A stretch of 64,000 bases of DNA from Tritrichomonas musculus (lineage: Eukaryota; Parabasalia; Tritrichomonadida; Tritrichomonadidae). The notes below the pieces were generated by a model. It was not told the DNA's origin, did no database searches, and worked only from the letters and a program-made list of their open reading frames with translations. Numbering within the stretch: the first letter of the stretch is position 1; the number at the start of each line of letters is the position of its first letter. The stretch covers positions 310,001 through 374,000 of the forward strand of contig JAPFFF010000064.1 of assembly GCA_039105265.1 (NCBI GenBank). Reading direction: 5' to 3'. Positions 9,374-18,511 of this stretch are shown here, one piece after another. A program made the position numbers and the translations under genes.

Positions 9374-10471
9374 TTAGATGAACTTCTTAATGTGATCTGG
9401 TATGGTCTTTCGTTTAAGCCAGTACTGTCGTTCCATTGTTGAGAGCTTAGTTGGGTGACCTTCACGCATGTTCTTAGATGGGATAGTGTCTTTCATTGTT
9501 GAACCATTGCCTAGATCATATATGATATTGTATGTGTCTTTTGATTTGTTATATGATGTGATTGATTTAACCACACCACGTTTGCCATCATCAAGTGTGG
9601 TTGCTAATGGAATGTTGTTAGCTGCTTTAACGAGTTTGTAACCTGGCATTGTATTGACAGATCCATCTGTAGATCGTATCAAGAATTGGTTACCATCATT
9701 AGAATCAACTATGTATGCAACTTTAGATAGGTTCGAGCGATGTTTAACGAATGGATTTGCATCAAACACTATCCTAACTCTGTCACCTGGTTTGAAATCA
9801 TATGGATTAACTTGATGTTCCATCTCATGTATGTATGTTAACTCGTCATCTTGAGTGATATCATTGGGTGACTTGTTATGTAGTGAACCATGTGGTATGT
9901 CATTGTATGAATCAACTATCTGTAGTACACTTAGCTTTGGTTGATTGAATCGCATATCACGTATTGTTCTCATGAAGCGGTTGATAATACCAAGCTTGTT
10001 ATGATCGTTATCGGTTGTGGTTGTGTATATGATGTTATGTTGTCGCATGAAGTCAAGCACAGTGTTTGATAAATAAGCTGCATCCTCATCTGACATAATG
10101 GCTTTGCATTGAGGTTCAACTTTGATGAACTCATTAAGTGCTCTATGTATTTCATTAGCACCCTTACCGTGTATCATATAAGCATATGCTTTACGTGTGT
10201 TGATGTTGATAAGTATTAAGTAGTTAGGTTGACCTGCTGCTTTATGATCAATGAACGTGTCCATTTGAAATGCATGTGGTAGCTTCGAATATATATGCAT
10301 GAACTTAGGTTTGGGCTTGTGTTGATCGTGTACAACCATTGTGTTGAGATAGTGTTTAGCTTCATCATCAGTGAAACCATAACGATTGGCTATGCGTTTG
10401 AATTTAGGTAGGGACTTGGTGGGGTACTTAGCATAGACTTCATCAATGGTATTGAACTTAACCCTTGACAT
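9374..10471 (-). CDS. Polinton integrase (retroviral-type, DDE superfamily)
   Basis: 365 residues. An N-terminal helical region (YGFTDDEAKHYLNT) precedes the RNase H-fold catalytic core, recognised by QMDTFID near residue 70, the INTRKAYAYMI strand, IMSDEDAAYL near 130 and the IINRFMRTIRDMRFN helix near 180. The C-terminal part has an SH3/chromo-like beta region (PGDRVRIVFDANP, then a Gly-rich YNIIYDLGNG segment). The family joins element ends to target DNA, giving short target duplications. The ATG at 10471 is preceded by GATCAA, the start box of this element. The homologue in Polinton 2 is at 52827-54560, longer at the N-terminus. Confidence 0.9.
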   Translation of the reverse strand: MSRVKFNTIDEVYAKYPTKSLPKFKRIANRYGFTDDEAKHYLNTMVVHDQHKPKPKFMHIYSKLPHAFQMDTFIDHKAAGQPNYLILININTRKAYAYMIHGKGANEIHRALNEFIKVEPQCKAIMSDEDAAYLSNTVLDFMRQHNIIYTTTTDNDHNKLGIINRFMRTIRDMRFNQPKLSVLQIVDSYNDIPHGSLHNKSPNDITQDDELTYIHEMEHQVNPYDFKPGDRVRIVFDANPFVKHRSNLSKVAYIVDSNDGNQFLIRSTDGSVNTMPGYKLVKAANNIPLATTLDDGKRGVVKSITSYNKSKDTYNIIYDLGNGSTMKDTIPSKNMREGHPTKLSTMERQYWLKRKTIPDHIKKFI

Positions 10472-10497
10472 TTGATCAATGCAAAGTAAAAATGTTA

Positions 10498-11700
10498 TTA
10501 ACTATACAACAACTTACGATTCTGTAATAGTACTACATCCATTGTAAACATAAAGAAATCTTCAAATGCAATTGGTACATCTATTTCATTTCTATCGTAG
10601 AGTTCAATCCAGAATTTATCATCATTGTCATTCAACTTATAGTATTTGATTGGGGTGTATGCTTCATTAGTTCTTCCAATGAGGTTATGGTTGGATTGTA
10701 ATGCAAATGATGCTGCTACTTCACATTGTGAGTTGGTTAGCATGTGTTTGAATATTAATTTAGGATGGAACTTTGTTATGTGATGAATGCTATTACGATA
10801 TGGGTTGTTATCACCAATATGAAAGTAACACGCAGTATCAAAATCAAATCTATCACTAACTGTATTATCATCATATATATTAAGATCTAATTCACCTGGA
10901 TTGATAACACTATATGGCAAAGGTTCGTCATTAACATTATCCCACATATAGAATTTCTTATAGGTTGCATCATTATTATCAGCTGTCATCATGAAATCAA
11001 AATAGTATTCGTCATTTGCACATGAAGTAATGGTTAACCTTGTTTCATTACCAATATTTTCATATATATCAATATCATTTTCCCTATCAAGATGGAATGG
11101 AATATGGTTTCGTAAACATATGATGGAGTGATCATCCATATCTTTATTCAATTGGTCTAGTGCTGCAATCTTATTATCATTTGATTGAGCTGATTTAAGT
11201 ACATCTCTATGGAGTTTATTATATATATTTACATTATCAATTCTACCTTTCAAATCTTCAATGAAATCATTTACATTATCAAATATATCATAACAATAAT
11301 CAACTTTAAACACTTTACAATCTTCCCTATCCATACGATTAATAACAGTTTGAATTTGTTCATCATTCAAATTATCAATGAAATCATACAAGCCTTCAGC
11401 TAATTCATCAAATTTATCTTGTCTATATTTACGAATATACAATACAAAGCTTAATTGTAAACACTTCCTTACATTGATTTGCATGTTACGTACACCAATT
11501 ATCTTCTCACCAACATTAGATGTAATCCATTCAGGTGGATACTTAAAATAGATTCGATTGAAATGTTTAATGCCATTATGAAAGTAATCTTCAGATCCAT
11601 CTTCATTTATGATAGTTACAGCATCCTTAACAGAGTTATACACCGTTTCAATAGGTAATGGTATTGATTCATCTGAACGAGCATCTCTTCGATAATTCAT
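10498..11700 (-). CDS. Polinton protein of unknown function, 400 aa, next to the right terminus
   Basis: The frame is open to 11865, but its upstream part only translates the 13-bp repeats. The Met at 11700 (MNYRRDARSD) is preceded by CTTCAA, the start box of this element, so I choose it; 400 residues. Visible features: FKYPPEWITSNVGEKIIGV near residue 55, a helical charged middle (about 90-190), then a beta-rich half with many aromatic and acidic residues (DNDDKFWIELYDRNE). No membrane segment or catalytic motif is seen. It could be a minor capsid or penton-like protein, by elimination in this structural module; I could not find its match in the visible part of Polinton 2. Confidence 0.55.
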   Translation of the reverse strand: MNYRRDARSDESIPLPIETVYNSVKDAVTIINEDGSEDYFHNGIKHFNRIYFKYPPEWITSNVGEKIIGVRNMQINVRKCLQLSFVLYIRKYRQDKFDELAEGLYDFIDNLNDEQIQTVINRMDREDCKVFKVDYCYDIFDNVNDFIEDLKGRIDNVNIYNKLHRDVLKSAQSNDNKIAALDQLNKDMDDHSIICLRNHIPFHLDRENDIDIYENIGNETRLTITSCANDEYYFDFMMTADNNDATYKKFYMWDNVNDEPLPYSVINPGELDLNIYDDNTVSDRFDFDTACYFHIGDNNPYRNSIHHITKFHPKLIFKHMLTNSQCEVAASFALQSNHNLIGRTNEAYTPIKYYKLNDNDDKFWIELYDRNEIDVPIAFEDFFMFTMDVVLLQNRKLLYS

Positions 11701-11706
11701 TTGAAG
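11701..11706 (-). promoter_or_regulatory. Start box TTCAA/ATG of Polinton 1 (example site; one before each minus-strand gene)
   Basis: The bases before the ATG at 11700 read CTTCAA on the minus strand. The same CAA precedes the starts at 5172, 5457, 7137, 7794, 8043, 9367, 10471 and 11700; six of these read TCAAATG. Trichomonad initiators read TCA followed by pyrimidine-rich bases, with transcription starting at the A. Here the TCA would place the RNA start one or two bases before the ATG. Initiator function is inference; the recurrence is directly visible. Confidence 0.6.
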
Positions 11707-11772
11707 TTGTTTAAACACTTTACAGTTGAACCACGTTATGTGAACCGTTGTGTGACGTGATATGTGACGTGT

Positions 11773-11832
11773 GACATGAGGTGATGACATGAGGTGATGA
11801 CATGAGGTGATGACATGAGGTGATGACATGAG
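11773..11832. repeat. 13-bp subterminal tandem repeat of Polinton 1
   Basis: Four exact copies of GACATGAGGTGAT with period 13, then a partial copy, upstream of the last gene and about 150 bases from the element end. The related string GACATGAGGT recurs once more near 11,861. It could be a terminal protein, replication or promoter element. Confidence 0.9.
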
Positions 11833-11925
11833 TTTAACGTGAGGTGACGTGTTAAGTTTTGACATGAGGTTTCACATTGAAAGTGCTATGATCTAGAAAT
11901 GTCAAAAGGTATGGAGTTTCATCTT

Positions 11926-11964
11926 AAGGGGGGCAGATGATACGTAGTATCAGACGCCACCCTT
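11926..11964. repeat. Palindromic terminus of Polinton 1
   Basis: AAGGGGGGC at the left and GCCACCCTT at the right are inverted with one mismatch, and between them GATAC-GTA-GTATC forms an inner perfect hairpin. The structure sits where base composition drops to host level, so it marks or lies just inside the right end of the element. The exact end is not fixed. Confidence 0.6.
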
Positions 11965-11985
11965 AGGGTATCTACTTAAGCATTA

Positions 11986-14014
11986 TTTTCAAATTTGCTA
12001 TACCAGTAGAACGTTTTTTGTCTTTTTTTCTTTTCTAAGATGAAATTTGAAAGCTTTTTCATCATTATTTATTAAAATTTCTGAGAAATCTGGCCAAATA
12101 TTTTTTTCATAATCATATCTCAAAAATGGCTCTAAGGATAATAAAAAAAATTGAAGAATAGTGAGTAAATTGTATATTTATTTAAATAAAACTGTTTCAC
12201 CAAAATTCATAGGGCCATTTTTTAATTATCCATTGTTAAATGTTAAATCCATTTTATTCGACGAATTTTAAATAAAATCCAGATTTTGATTGAAAATTCT
12301 ATTTATCTTTGCGATCTATTTGAGATAATATAACCAATTTCATGTTTTGTTAAAAAATAATCAAAATATGCTAATAATAATTTTTTCATCAATTTCCTTT
12401 TCATACAATAATAAATATATATTCATATATATTTCAATGCAATATTTAGTTTTTGTAAATTTTATTAAGTTTTCTTAAATAGAAATGCTTATTTTCTTAA
12501 CTTTTTTGTCCATTTTTTAAATTGAGAGGAATAAATCCTAATTCTCAGAATTTAATAAAATCAATAAAAACATATATTTAATAAAGCTTTATCAATTAAT
12601 TGAATTGATAGTCAAATATTAAAAACATCTTTGGCCATAAATAAATAGCATTTGTATCTTAAAAATGGCTCTAACGTTTCGTATATAAAAATGTTTATAA
12701 GCATAAAATATTACATTTAATATAATAGATAAGTTTTATTGAGAATGATAGGGCCATTTTTCACAAGGGAACTTCAAAAATAAAAAAGCTTTTTATTTGC
12801 CAAATTTAGATTTAAATGAGGAATTTCAAGCTTAATAAGAAATATACTGTTGATATAAACCGAAATAATGCATTACATTCCCAATTTATATAAAATTTAA
12901 CAAAGATATGTTGATTTTAATATTTCGACTGACTCATCCAAAACTCAACGAAAATGATTTTTTTGCATAATATATCATGTATCAAATAATATGTAAAATT
13001 ACTATATGTTCTTTTCAACTTGAAATATCAAATATCTATACTTTTTTATTAAATTTTGAAAATTGAATGCAATTGAGAGGAATAAATCCTACTTCTCTGA
13101 ATTTGATTTAAAAAAACTAAAATGGCGTCTCCCGAGCCATTTCATTTCATTTAAAAATATACTAATACAAATAAAAAATGCAGTAAAATTATAAGTAGTT
13201 ATCCCCATAGAAACAAAAAAAAGTTGAGATATTTTTAAAATATTAGTTTTTTGATTGTGTTTTAAATATATCTCAGCTAAATTAATATAAAATCTTATTT
13301 TTATCATTTATAAAGATTTCTGATATAATTAAAAACATTAATAAGCATCTATTAAACAAAAATAACAATTATTTATTGAATTATTTAGTTTTTTGTTCCC
13401 CAAAATAGATATGCATTTTTCAGTCTCTATAATGATGTTCAAGAAATAAAATATTATTTTTTAATTATTATACAATAAAGATATATTATATTTATTTTAA
13501 ATAGTATAAAATATTTAAAATATTATGAGATATTTGAAAAATTAAAAAACCGTTATTTTTTGTATATTTAGTTCTCGCACCTTTGTTTATTTAATTATTA
13601 TAAATATAATTTATATATTATAATATGTATTCGAATAATATGTATTCGATTATATATAAATGTTTATTTAATAAGATATTATGGTTTTAAATTGAATGAA
13701 ACGTGAAAATTAAAAAACTATAAGTTTATTTTTGTTTAATTGAAAAAAAAACGGTGCAACTTTTTTTTTGTTCTATTTTTCAATTGATTTTTCAATTGAT
13801 TTATTATTTCTATTCTTTTTTTTTATAATATTATTATTAATCTTTTAATATTTAATTTAAAAAAAAAATATTAAAATAATGAATTTTATATTGCTTTATA
13901 ATTGAGATATATCAAAAAAAAAATTTAAAATTTTAAACAATATCCGAAGATGTATCTTCCGAATTCAATAAATTCACTTTTTTCTTTTTATTTTCTTCCC
14001 ATCCTTTGCGCTAG
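11986..14014. other. AT-rich host DNA without a convincing gene
   Basis: No coding frame of gene-like composition is seen; the longest open frames are short and biased to Lys/Asn/Ile/Phe. The left half holds an old duplication described separately. From about 13,400 the DNA is mostly A/T runs. Confidence 0.7.
12122..13091. repeat. Diverged ~540-bp tandem duplication with two 101-bp inverted-repeat boxes
   Basis: AAAAATGGCTCTA opens and TAGGGCCATTTTT closes a 101-bp interval at 12122-12222 and again at 12661-12761; the two ends are imperfect inverted repeats (one mismatch). The box TTGAGAGGAATAAATCCTA follows at about 12532 and 13073. Offsets between the pairs are 539 and 541 bases, so one unit was duplicated and only these boxes stayed recognisable; the DNA between them has largely diverged. 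Confidence 0.65.
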
Positions 14015-14619
14015 TATAATACATTCAAAGCTGAAAATGTTGACGCTCATTTTTTACCCGAAAACATTTTTGATGAAAAAAATAAATACTTTATCGTTAA
14101 TAAGAAGACGTCAGATTGCTTAATCAGAAATGAATTTGATTTTTCTAATCTGGTGTCTGTTTTTCTAGGCCCAGAAGAAACTCTTTACAGTGAAAAAATT
14201 TCTTCGAAGATCAAAATTTTGTTTTTGAATAAAATTGAAATTAAAAAATATTAAATAATAATTCCAATCAGTTGAGTGATGAAATAAAAAGTGTTTTAAC
14301 ATATAAAAATAGAGATGTTTTTAATTTCAATTTTCAAAAAAAATATTTCTTTTATTCTTTCAAAATAAATAGATATTTAGATTTTTACGGGGAAAAATAC
14401 AAATTGTTTGCTTCTATTGTTCATCATGGAAAAAGAATTAAAAATGGTCATTATACATCCATGATTGATTGTGGCAAGTATTGGTGTGAATTTAATGACA
14501 CACATGTTTTCGAAGTTAAAGAATACCGTGCGATCAAATTAACTAAAGGAAAGGATAATTCATCTGGGATACTTGCAGTTTATATATTACTTAGTGAATA
14601 TGATAAAACTGTTTTTTGA
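14015..14619 (+). pseudogene. Ubiquitin-specific protease relic (C-terminal His-box part)
   Basis: The segment 14272-14619 encodes the C-terminal lobe of a ubiquitin carboxyl-terminal hydrolase (USP/UBP, peptidase C19): YKLFASIVHHGKRIKNGHYTS carries the His box with the catalytic His in GHYTS, followed by YWCEFNDTHVFEV and a terminal AVYILLSEY strand, as in the family. A second open piece at 14015-14254, in another frame, encodes a globular-looking 79-residue stretch (NVDAHFLPENIFDEKNKY) that probably belongs to the same gene. The Cys box of the N-lobe, which carries the nucleophile, is not present. So this is a 5'-truncated gene interrupted by at least one frame change and a stop at 14252-14254. 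Family members remove ubiquitin from substrates; this copy cannot. A spliced intact gene is unlikely, because no N-lobe exists upstream. Confidence 0.7.
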
Positions 14620-15552
14620 ATTGGTAGAGGATTATTTATTTATTTTTTAATAATTTAATGATTTTGCTATAATTATACTCTTGAATTTCTATGAATATTT
14701 TTTTCAAGTATATTTCCTAATTGAATATATAATTCAAAATTTTAAATGAAATATGGCTGTCTTGTTTTATTTTATGATTTCTATCTATAAAAAAATAAAA
14801 TCCATAATATTTCATGAAAATATTTTTATTCACTAATTTAAAATATATATCTGCGTAAATATTATATTTTAATTAGTTTTAAAAGACGATATTTATGCAT
14901 ATTTTATTTGTGAAAACTAATTGAATTTAATCTTATGAGTTTGAAAGAAGAACCTTACATTATTTGTGAAAACTAATTGAATGTAAAGAAATATATATGA
15001 AATTTGAATGAGGTAAAGACATACATTATTTTACTTAAAAACTTGAAAAGAAAGAGAAAATCTTTTATATCCTCTCAGAATTTTTTTGCAGATAATAATT
15101 TCCAAATTTGAATGAAGATTCGAAAAAAATAATCAAAAATAATGCTAAGAATCTTACCCTTATAAAAGTTGATCATGTTGTTTTAATTTTTAATCATTTC
15201 TTAGGGTGATATAATAAGCTTTTTTAGACCAAAAAGCATATTAAGTTAAGATATATTGGAAGATAATTGATTGCATAAAAGAAGCATGTTTTTTTTTTTT
15301 TTTTTTTTTATTTATTTAAAGCTTTAAATAATATTATAAGTATTTATATCAAGATTTATAAATCATTCAATATTGAATGAATACATAGAAAATAATTGAA
15401 TGAAAAAGAGTTTTAAAGCTTTTAAAAAACATATTCGGTATTATCTAATGTTCAATTAACATCTTTTTAAATATGGAATAAATTTAGATAAATTATATTA
15501 TTTTAATCAATATATATTTTTATCTAAATAATTACAAAAATAATTATATTAA
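14620..15552. other. AT-rich intergenic DNA
   Basis: No gene seen. It contains a 22-base direct repeat, TTATTTGTGAAAACTAATTG, at 14904 and 14960 (56 bases apart), and a T run of about 20 bases near 15,290. Confidence 0.6.
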
Positions 15553-17589
15553 AATTTAATTTTAAATAATATAAATCAAAATCATTGTTTATATCAATTT
15601 AATGCTTTATCATTGAAAATTTCTGAATTCTCTATACCAAATAACGAATCACAATACTACAAATTGATTTCGTCAATAATTTTCTTTTATTTACTATATT
15701 TTTCAAAATGCACATCGTATTTCATAGGCTCTACAGGAAATCGTTATAATTATCCAGTTTCATCAAACACCGTTCAAATTCATGACTCTGCATTTTTTTA
15801 TTTCCATACTCTTGACAAGCAAGCAGGAGGATGCATTTTAATAGATAATATTGCTTATACCATTGATTTCAACTCTTTAGGATTTACTAATTGTAGTACA
15901 GAAAACGAAGGAGGAGCAGTATTTATTAAGTCATACAAAATTCATTTTTCTCATATTTGCGCCTATTTATGCGAAGCTCCATATTATAATCATCAATTTG
16001 CTAGAGTTGGCTGTGAAACGGAACACGATCTAAATGTTTTATCTTATATAACAATATCTTCCTGTGGGGCCAATAATAAAGGCAAAGCAGCTTTTGGTGC
16101 ATGCGGTCCAGGCTACTATCCCATTGAATATCTCAATTCATCTAACAATCTGAATAATCCATCAGACACAGACTCGTATGGAGCATGCTATCGCACAGGC
16201 AGTGCCCTCAGACACAGATTAATTTATTTTAATTTCATGAATAGCCGAGGATATGACGTTTTCAATACTTATTTCTTTAATGCAAAGCCATTAAATAATC
16301 AGAGCTATTTTTTGAACGGAAACGTATTCAACTGCTCAACAACAACCATTTTTCGATTTTTAGGGATCAATGTAATAGATAACGTAAGATTTGCTCAACT
16401 CGAATTATCGGATTCTACATTCCAATCCGGAGTGTATGATAAAACTCATACCTTAACGATTACTAATTCAATTTTTGATAAAGCCATTACAGGGATTGAT
16501 ACATCTGTAATTTTCACCGGCCAGGGGATCGTGTACACAAATTCAGTGCCATTCATTTCAATTTCACAGGAAAAAATCGACCAGTGCCTCTTTCCGACAG
16601 CCGAGTTCACTTTATCAGATGACTTCACTTTATCATCAGTTTTTACGCCATCTAGCTTATTCACATCATCATCAAAATTCACTTTTTCTTCGTATTTTTC
16701 AAAATCGAAAGAATTCACCTCAACCGCCATTTTTTCACCATCAGTAAAATTCAGTGCATCAAAATTTTTTACAAAATCGAAGGAATTCACTTCATCTAAC
16801 ATTTTTTTACCTACAAAAGCTTTTTCACCTTCAGATCCCTTTTCAAAATCGAAAGAATTCACCTCAACCGCCATTTTTTCACCATCAGTAAAATTCAGTG
16901 CATCAAAATTTTTTACAAAATCGAAGGAATTCACTTCATCTAACATTTTTTTACCTACAAAAGCTTTTTCACCTTCAGATCCCTTTTCAAAATCGAAAGA
17001 ATTCACCTCAACCGCCATTTTTTCACCTTCACAAAAATTCACCAAATCGAACTTTTTTTCTGATTCGTTTAAGTTCACTCCATCTGCATTGATTGCACCA
17101 CAATTCACCTTATCGATCATATTTTCACCTTCACAGAAATTCACATCACCATTCACTGCATCTGGCCCCTTCACTCCGTCCTTCACTTTCACGCCAAACG
17201 CGACAAAGTACCCAGACGGCATTGTTGAGCATCGGGCCGAAGTATCTGGCGGTTTTTTCAAAGGGAAGGCCTCTGCAACTGCAATCGGGGTCACAACGAG
17301 TGTGTCGCTCGCCTTCATTGGCGTCGCTGTCTTTCTGATGATCCTCTACCTGCGGAATAAGCAGAAGCAGCTAAAGAGAAGCTTGTCAGACTTGTCAGAC
17401 ACCTTTCTAAACGAGGCGTCAACCTCGTCTTCTTCGTCCTATTCGTACTCTTATTACACGTACGAGTACACCTATGAGTACAGAACGGGCGATGAATCGT
17501 ACTGGACATATCCAACAAGATACAATGAAGAGTTTGCTTCAAGCAGCTACTCTGACTTTCAGCCTGACCTTTTCTCTAATCAATCATAA
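15553..17589 (+). CDS. Large single-pass surface protein with Ser/Thr/Phe repeats; 5' end abnormal
   Basis: About 658 residues from position 15613. A hydrophobic segment near the N-terminus (LISSIIFFYLLYFSKCTS) looks like a signal peptide. Next comes a Cys-containing ectodomain (about 35-330, with GGAVFIKS and GCILIDN, reminiscent of Pmp/beta-helix proteins of trichomonads), then a repeat region rich in FTxSxxF units (about 335-520). A membrane segment follows (SVSLAFIGVAVFLMILYL, about 560-580), then a basic stop-transfer (RNKQKQLKR) and a Ser/Tyr-rich cytosolic tail (YTYEYTYEYR). The first in-frame codon after the upstream stop at 15550 is not ATG; the first in-frame Met is about 209 residues in. 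An out-of-frame ATG sits at 15602. So the 5' end is probably damaged, or joined to an unseen exon. GC content rises sharply over the membrane and tail part. Confidence 0.65.
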   Translation, partial: NLILNNINQNHCLYQFNALSLKISEFSIPNNESQYYKLISSIIFFYLLYFSKCTSYFIGSTGNRYNYPVSSNTVQIHDSAFFYFHTLDKQAGGCILIDNIAYTIDFNSLGFTNCSTENEGGAVFIKSYKIHFSHICAYLCEAPYYNHQFARVGCETEHDLNVLSYITISSCGANNKGKAAFGACGPGYYPIEYLNSSNNLNNPSDTDSYGACYRTGSALRHRLIYFNFMNSRGYDVFNTYFFNAKPLNNQSYFLNGNVFNCSTTTIFRFLGINVIDNVRFAQLELSDSTFQSGVYDKTHTLTITNSIFDKAITGIDTSVIFTGQGIVYTNSVPFISISQEKIDQCLFPTAEFTLSDDFTLSSVFTPSSLFTSSSKFTFSSYFSKSKEFTSTAIFSPSVKFSASKFFTKSKEFTSSNIFLPTKAFSPSDPFSKSKEFTSTAIFSPSVKFSASKFFTKSKEFTSSNIFLPTKAFSPSDPFSKSKEFTSTAIFSPSQKFTKSNFFSDSFKFTPSALIAPQFTLSIIFSPSQKFTSPFTASGPFTPSFTFTPNATKYPDGIVEHRAEVSGGFFKGKASATAIGVTTSVSLAFIGVAVFLMILYLRNKQKQLKRSLSDLSDTFLNEASTSSSSSYSYSYYTYEYTYEYRTGDESYWTYPTRYNEEFASSSYSDFQPDLFSNQS
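16701..17036 (+). repeat. 144-bp tandem repeat in the surface protein gene
   Basis: Units starting AAAATCGAAAGAATTCACC lie at 16701, 16845 and 16989, exactly 144 bases apart. The first two units read the same over their whole length as far as I compared them; the third is partial. Each encodes 48 residues (SKSKEFTSTAIFSPS and so on). The near-identity points to very recent duplication. Confidence 0.9.
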
Positions 17590-18511
17590 TTCAAAATGGT
17601 CAAGCTTTTACATTTTTATGTTTATATTATTTGTGCGTTATTTAAAAAATTTTAATCGAATTTTTATAATGCTTTTTTTTTTTTAAATTTTCTGTTGGTA
17701 AATGGTTGACCAATTCAATTATTTCAAATAGCACATAGAATTACTCTAAAACTTTTAATCATCCCCAATGATTTATGAGAAAAATAATGATAAAAAAAAA
17801 AAAAAGTTAAGAAATTAATAAAGTTGAAACTAGTTTACTAACTCTATTGATTAAAAATTTCAGTGCTTATTGAAATATTCTAATGTTTTCTTTAAATTAA
17901 CATGTTTTCTTTGATTCTGAGAGCACCATTAAAAAAAAATATGGTCAAAAGAGTATAAAATTTCTCCTAAATGATCAAAAATTTTGGAAAAATATTTTCA
18001 AAAATTTTTTTTTTTTTGTAACTGGGTGCAAAAAAACTAAAAAACAAGTAATATAAAATTTATCAATGTGCAAAATTATGGGTCTACTTTGACTCTTTAA
18101 TAAGTCATTGAATTAACATATTATTATCAACTCAGTCTTCAGTTTTTTCAAAAACGATACTATTTGCTTTTTAAAATATATTTAAGTTAAAAACATATAT
18201 TATATTATATTTTCTTTTTATCATTAGGAAAAAATTGCATTTTAAATAATAATTGTTCAAGATAATTATAATCATTTATAAAATGGCACTTTTTGAATGA
18301 CTATTCAAAAAGTGACTTGTCTGGTTTAACTTTTTACAATTATATGATATTTAATTTTTCCAATACCACCTTCATTTTTTGGTACACCCATCCTAGCAAG
18401 GTGTGTGCAAACCGACTCAACTGAAATACCAAAAGTCGTAATAATTCTTGAATCTAAAAAAATAGAATCTTCTGACCAAATATACATTCAATTTTTTAAA
18501 AACGAAAATGT
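17590..18511. other. Intergenic DNA with a hairpin and a short coding-like relic
   Basis: Mostly A/T runs. On the minus strand 18326-18487 is an open frame of 53 residues with balanced composition (LDSRIITTFGISVESVCTHL, then ARMGVPKNEGG); it looks like a fragment of a protein, perhaps of a transposon, but I do not recognise it. The hairpin at 18287-18314 is listed separately. Confidence 0.4.
18287..18314. repeat. Perfect 12-bp inverted repeat (CACTTTTTGAAT)
   Basis: CACTTTTTGAAT, four bases GACT, then ATTCAAAAAGTG. The arm equals the terminal sequence of the fold-back element at 35886-37180, so this may be a collapsed copy with both tips joined. Confidence 0.7.

Larger units (their letters stand above)
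1..11985. mobile_element. Polinton 1 (Maverick), right-hand part; left part lies outside the window
   Basis: This is a Polinton/Maverick, a self-synthesising DNA transposon related to adenovirus-like viruses. Diagnostic genes are a double-jelly-roll type major capsid protein (5533-7143), an FtsK/HerA-type packaging ATPase (8504-9367) and a retroviral-type integrase (9374-10471), with a giant fibre-like gene at the left edge. Eight minus-strand genes are tightly packed. Base composition is visibly richer in GC than the AT-rich host DNA that starts near 11,985; that edge is set by the composition shift and by terminal repeats at 11,773-11,964, not by a matched inverted repeat, because the other end is outside. 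The visible genes look whole, so the copy is probably young. The polymerase gene is presumably to the left of the window (inference). Confidence 0.9.

Noticed and set aside
16446-17318. Minus-strand open frame of 290 codons opposite the surface protein
   Set aside because: It translates the complement of the Ser/Thr/Phe repeats into FVGKK-type repeats; a mirror of the repeat, no start context or domain.
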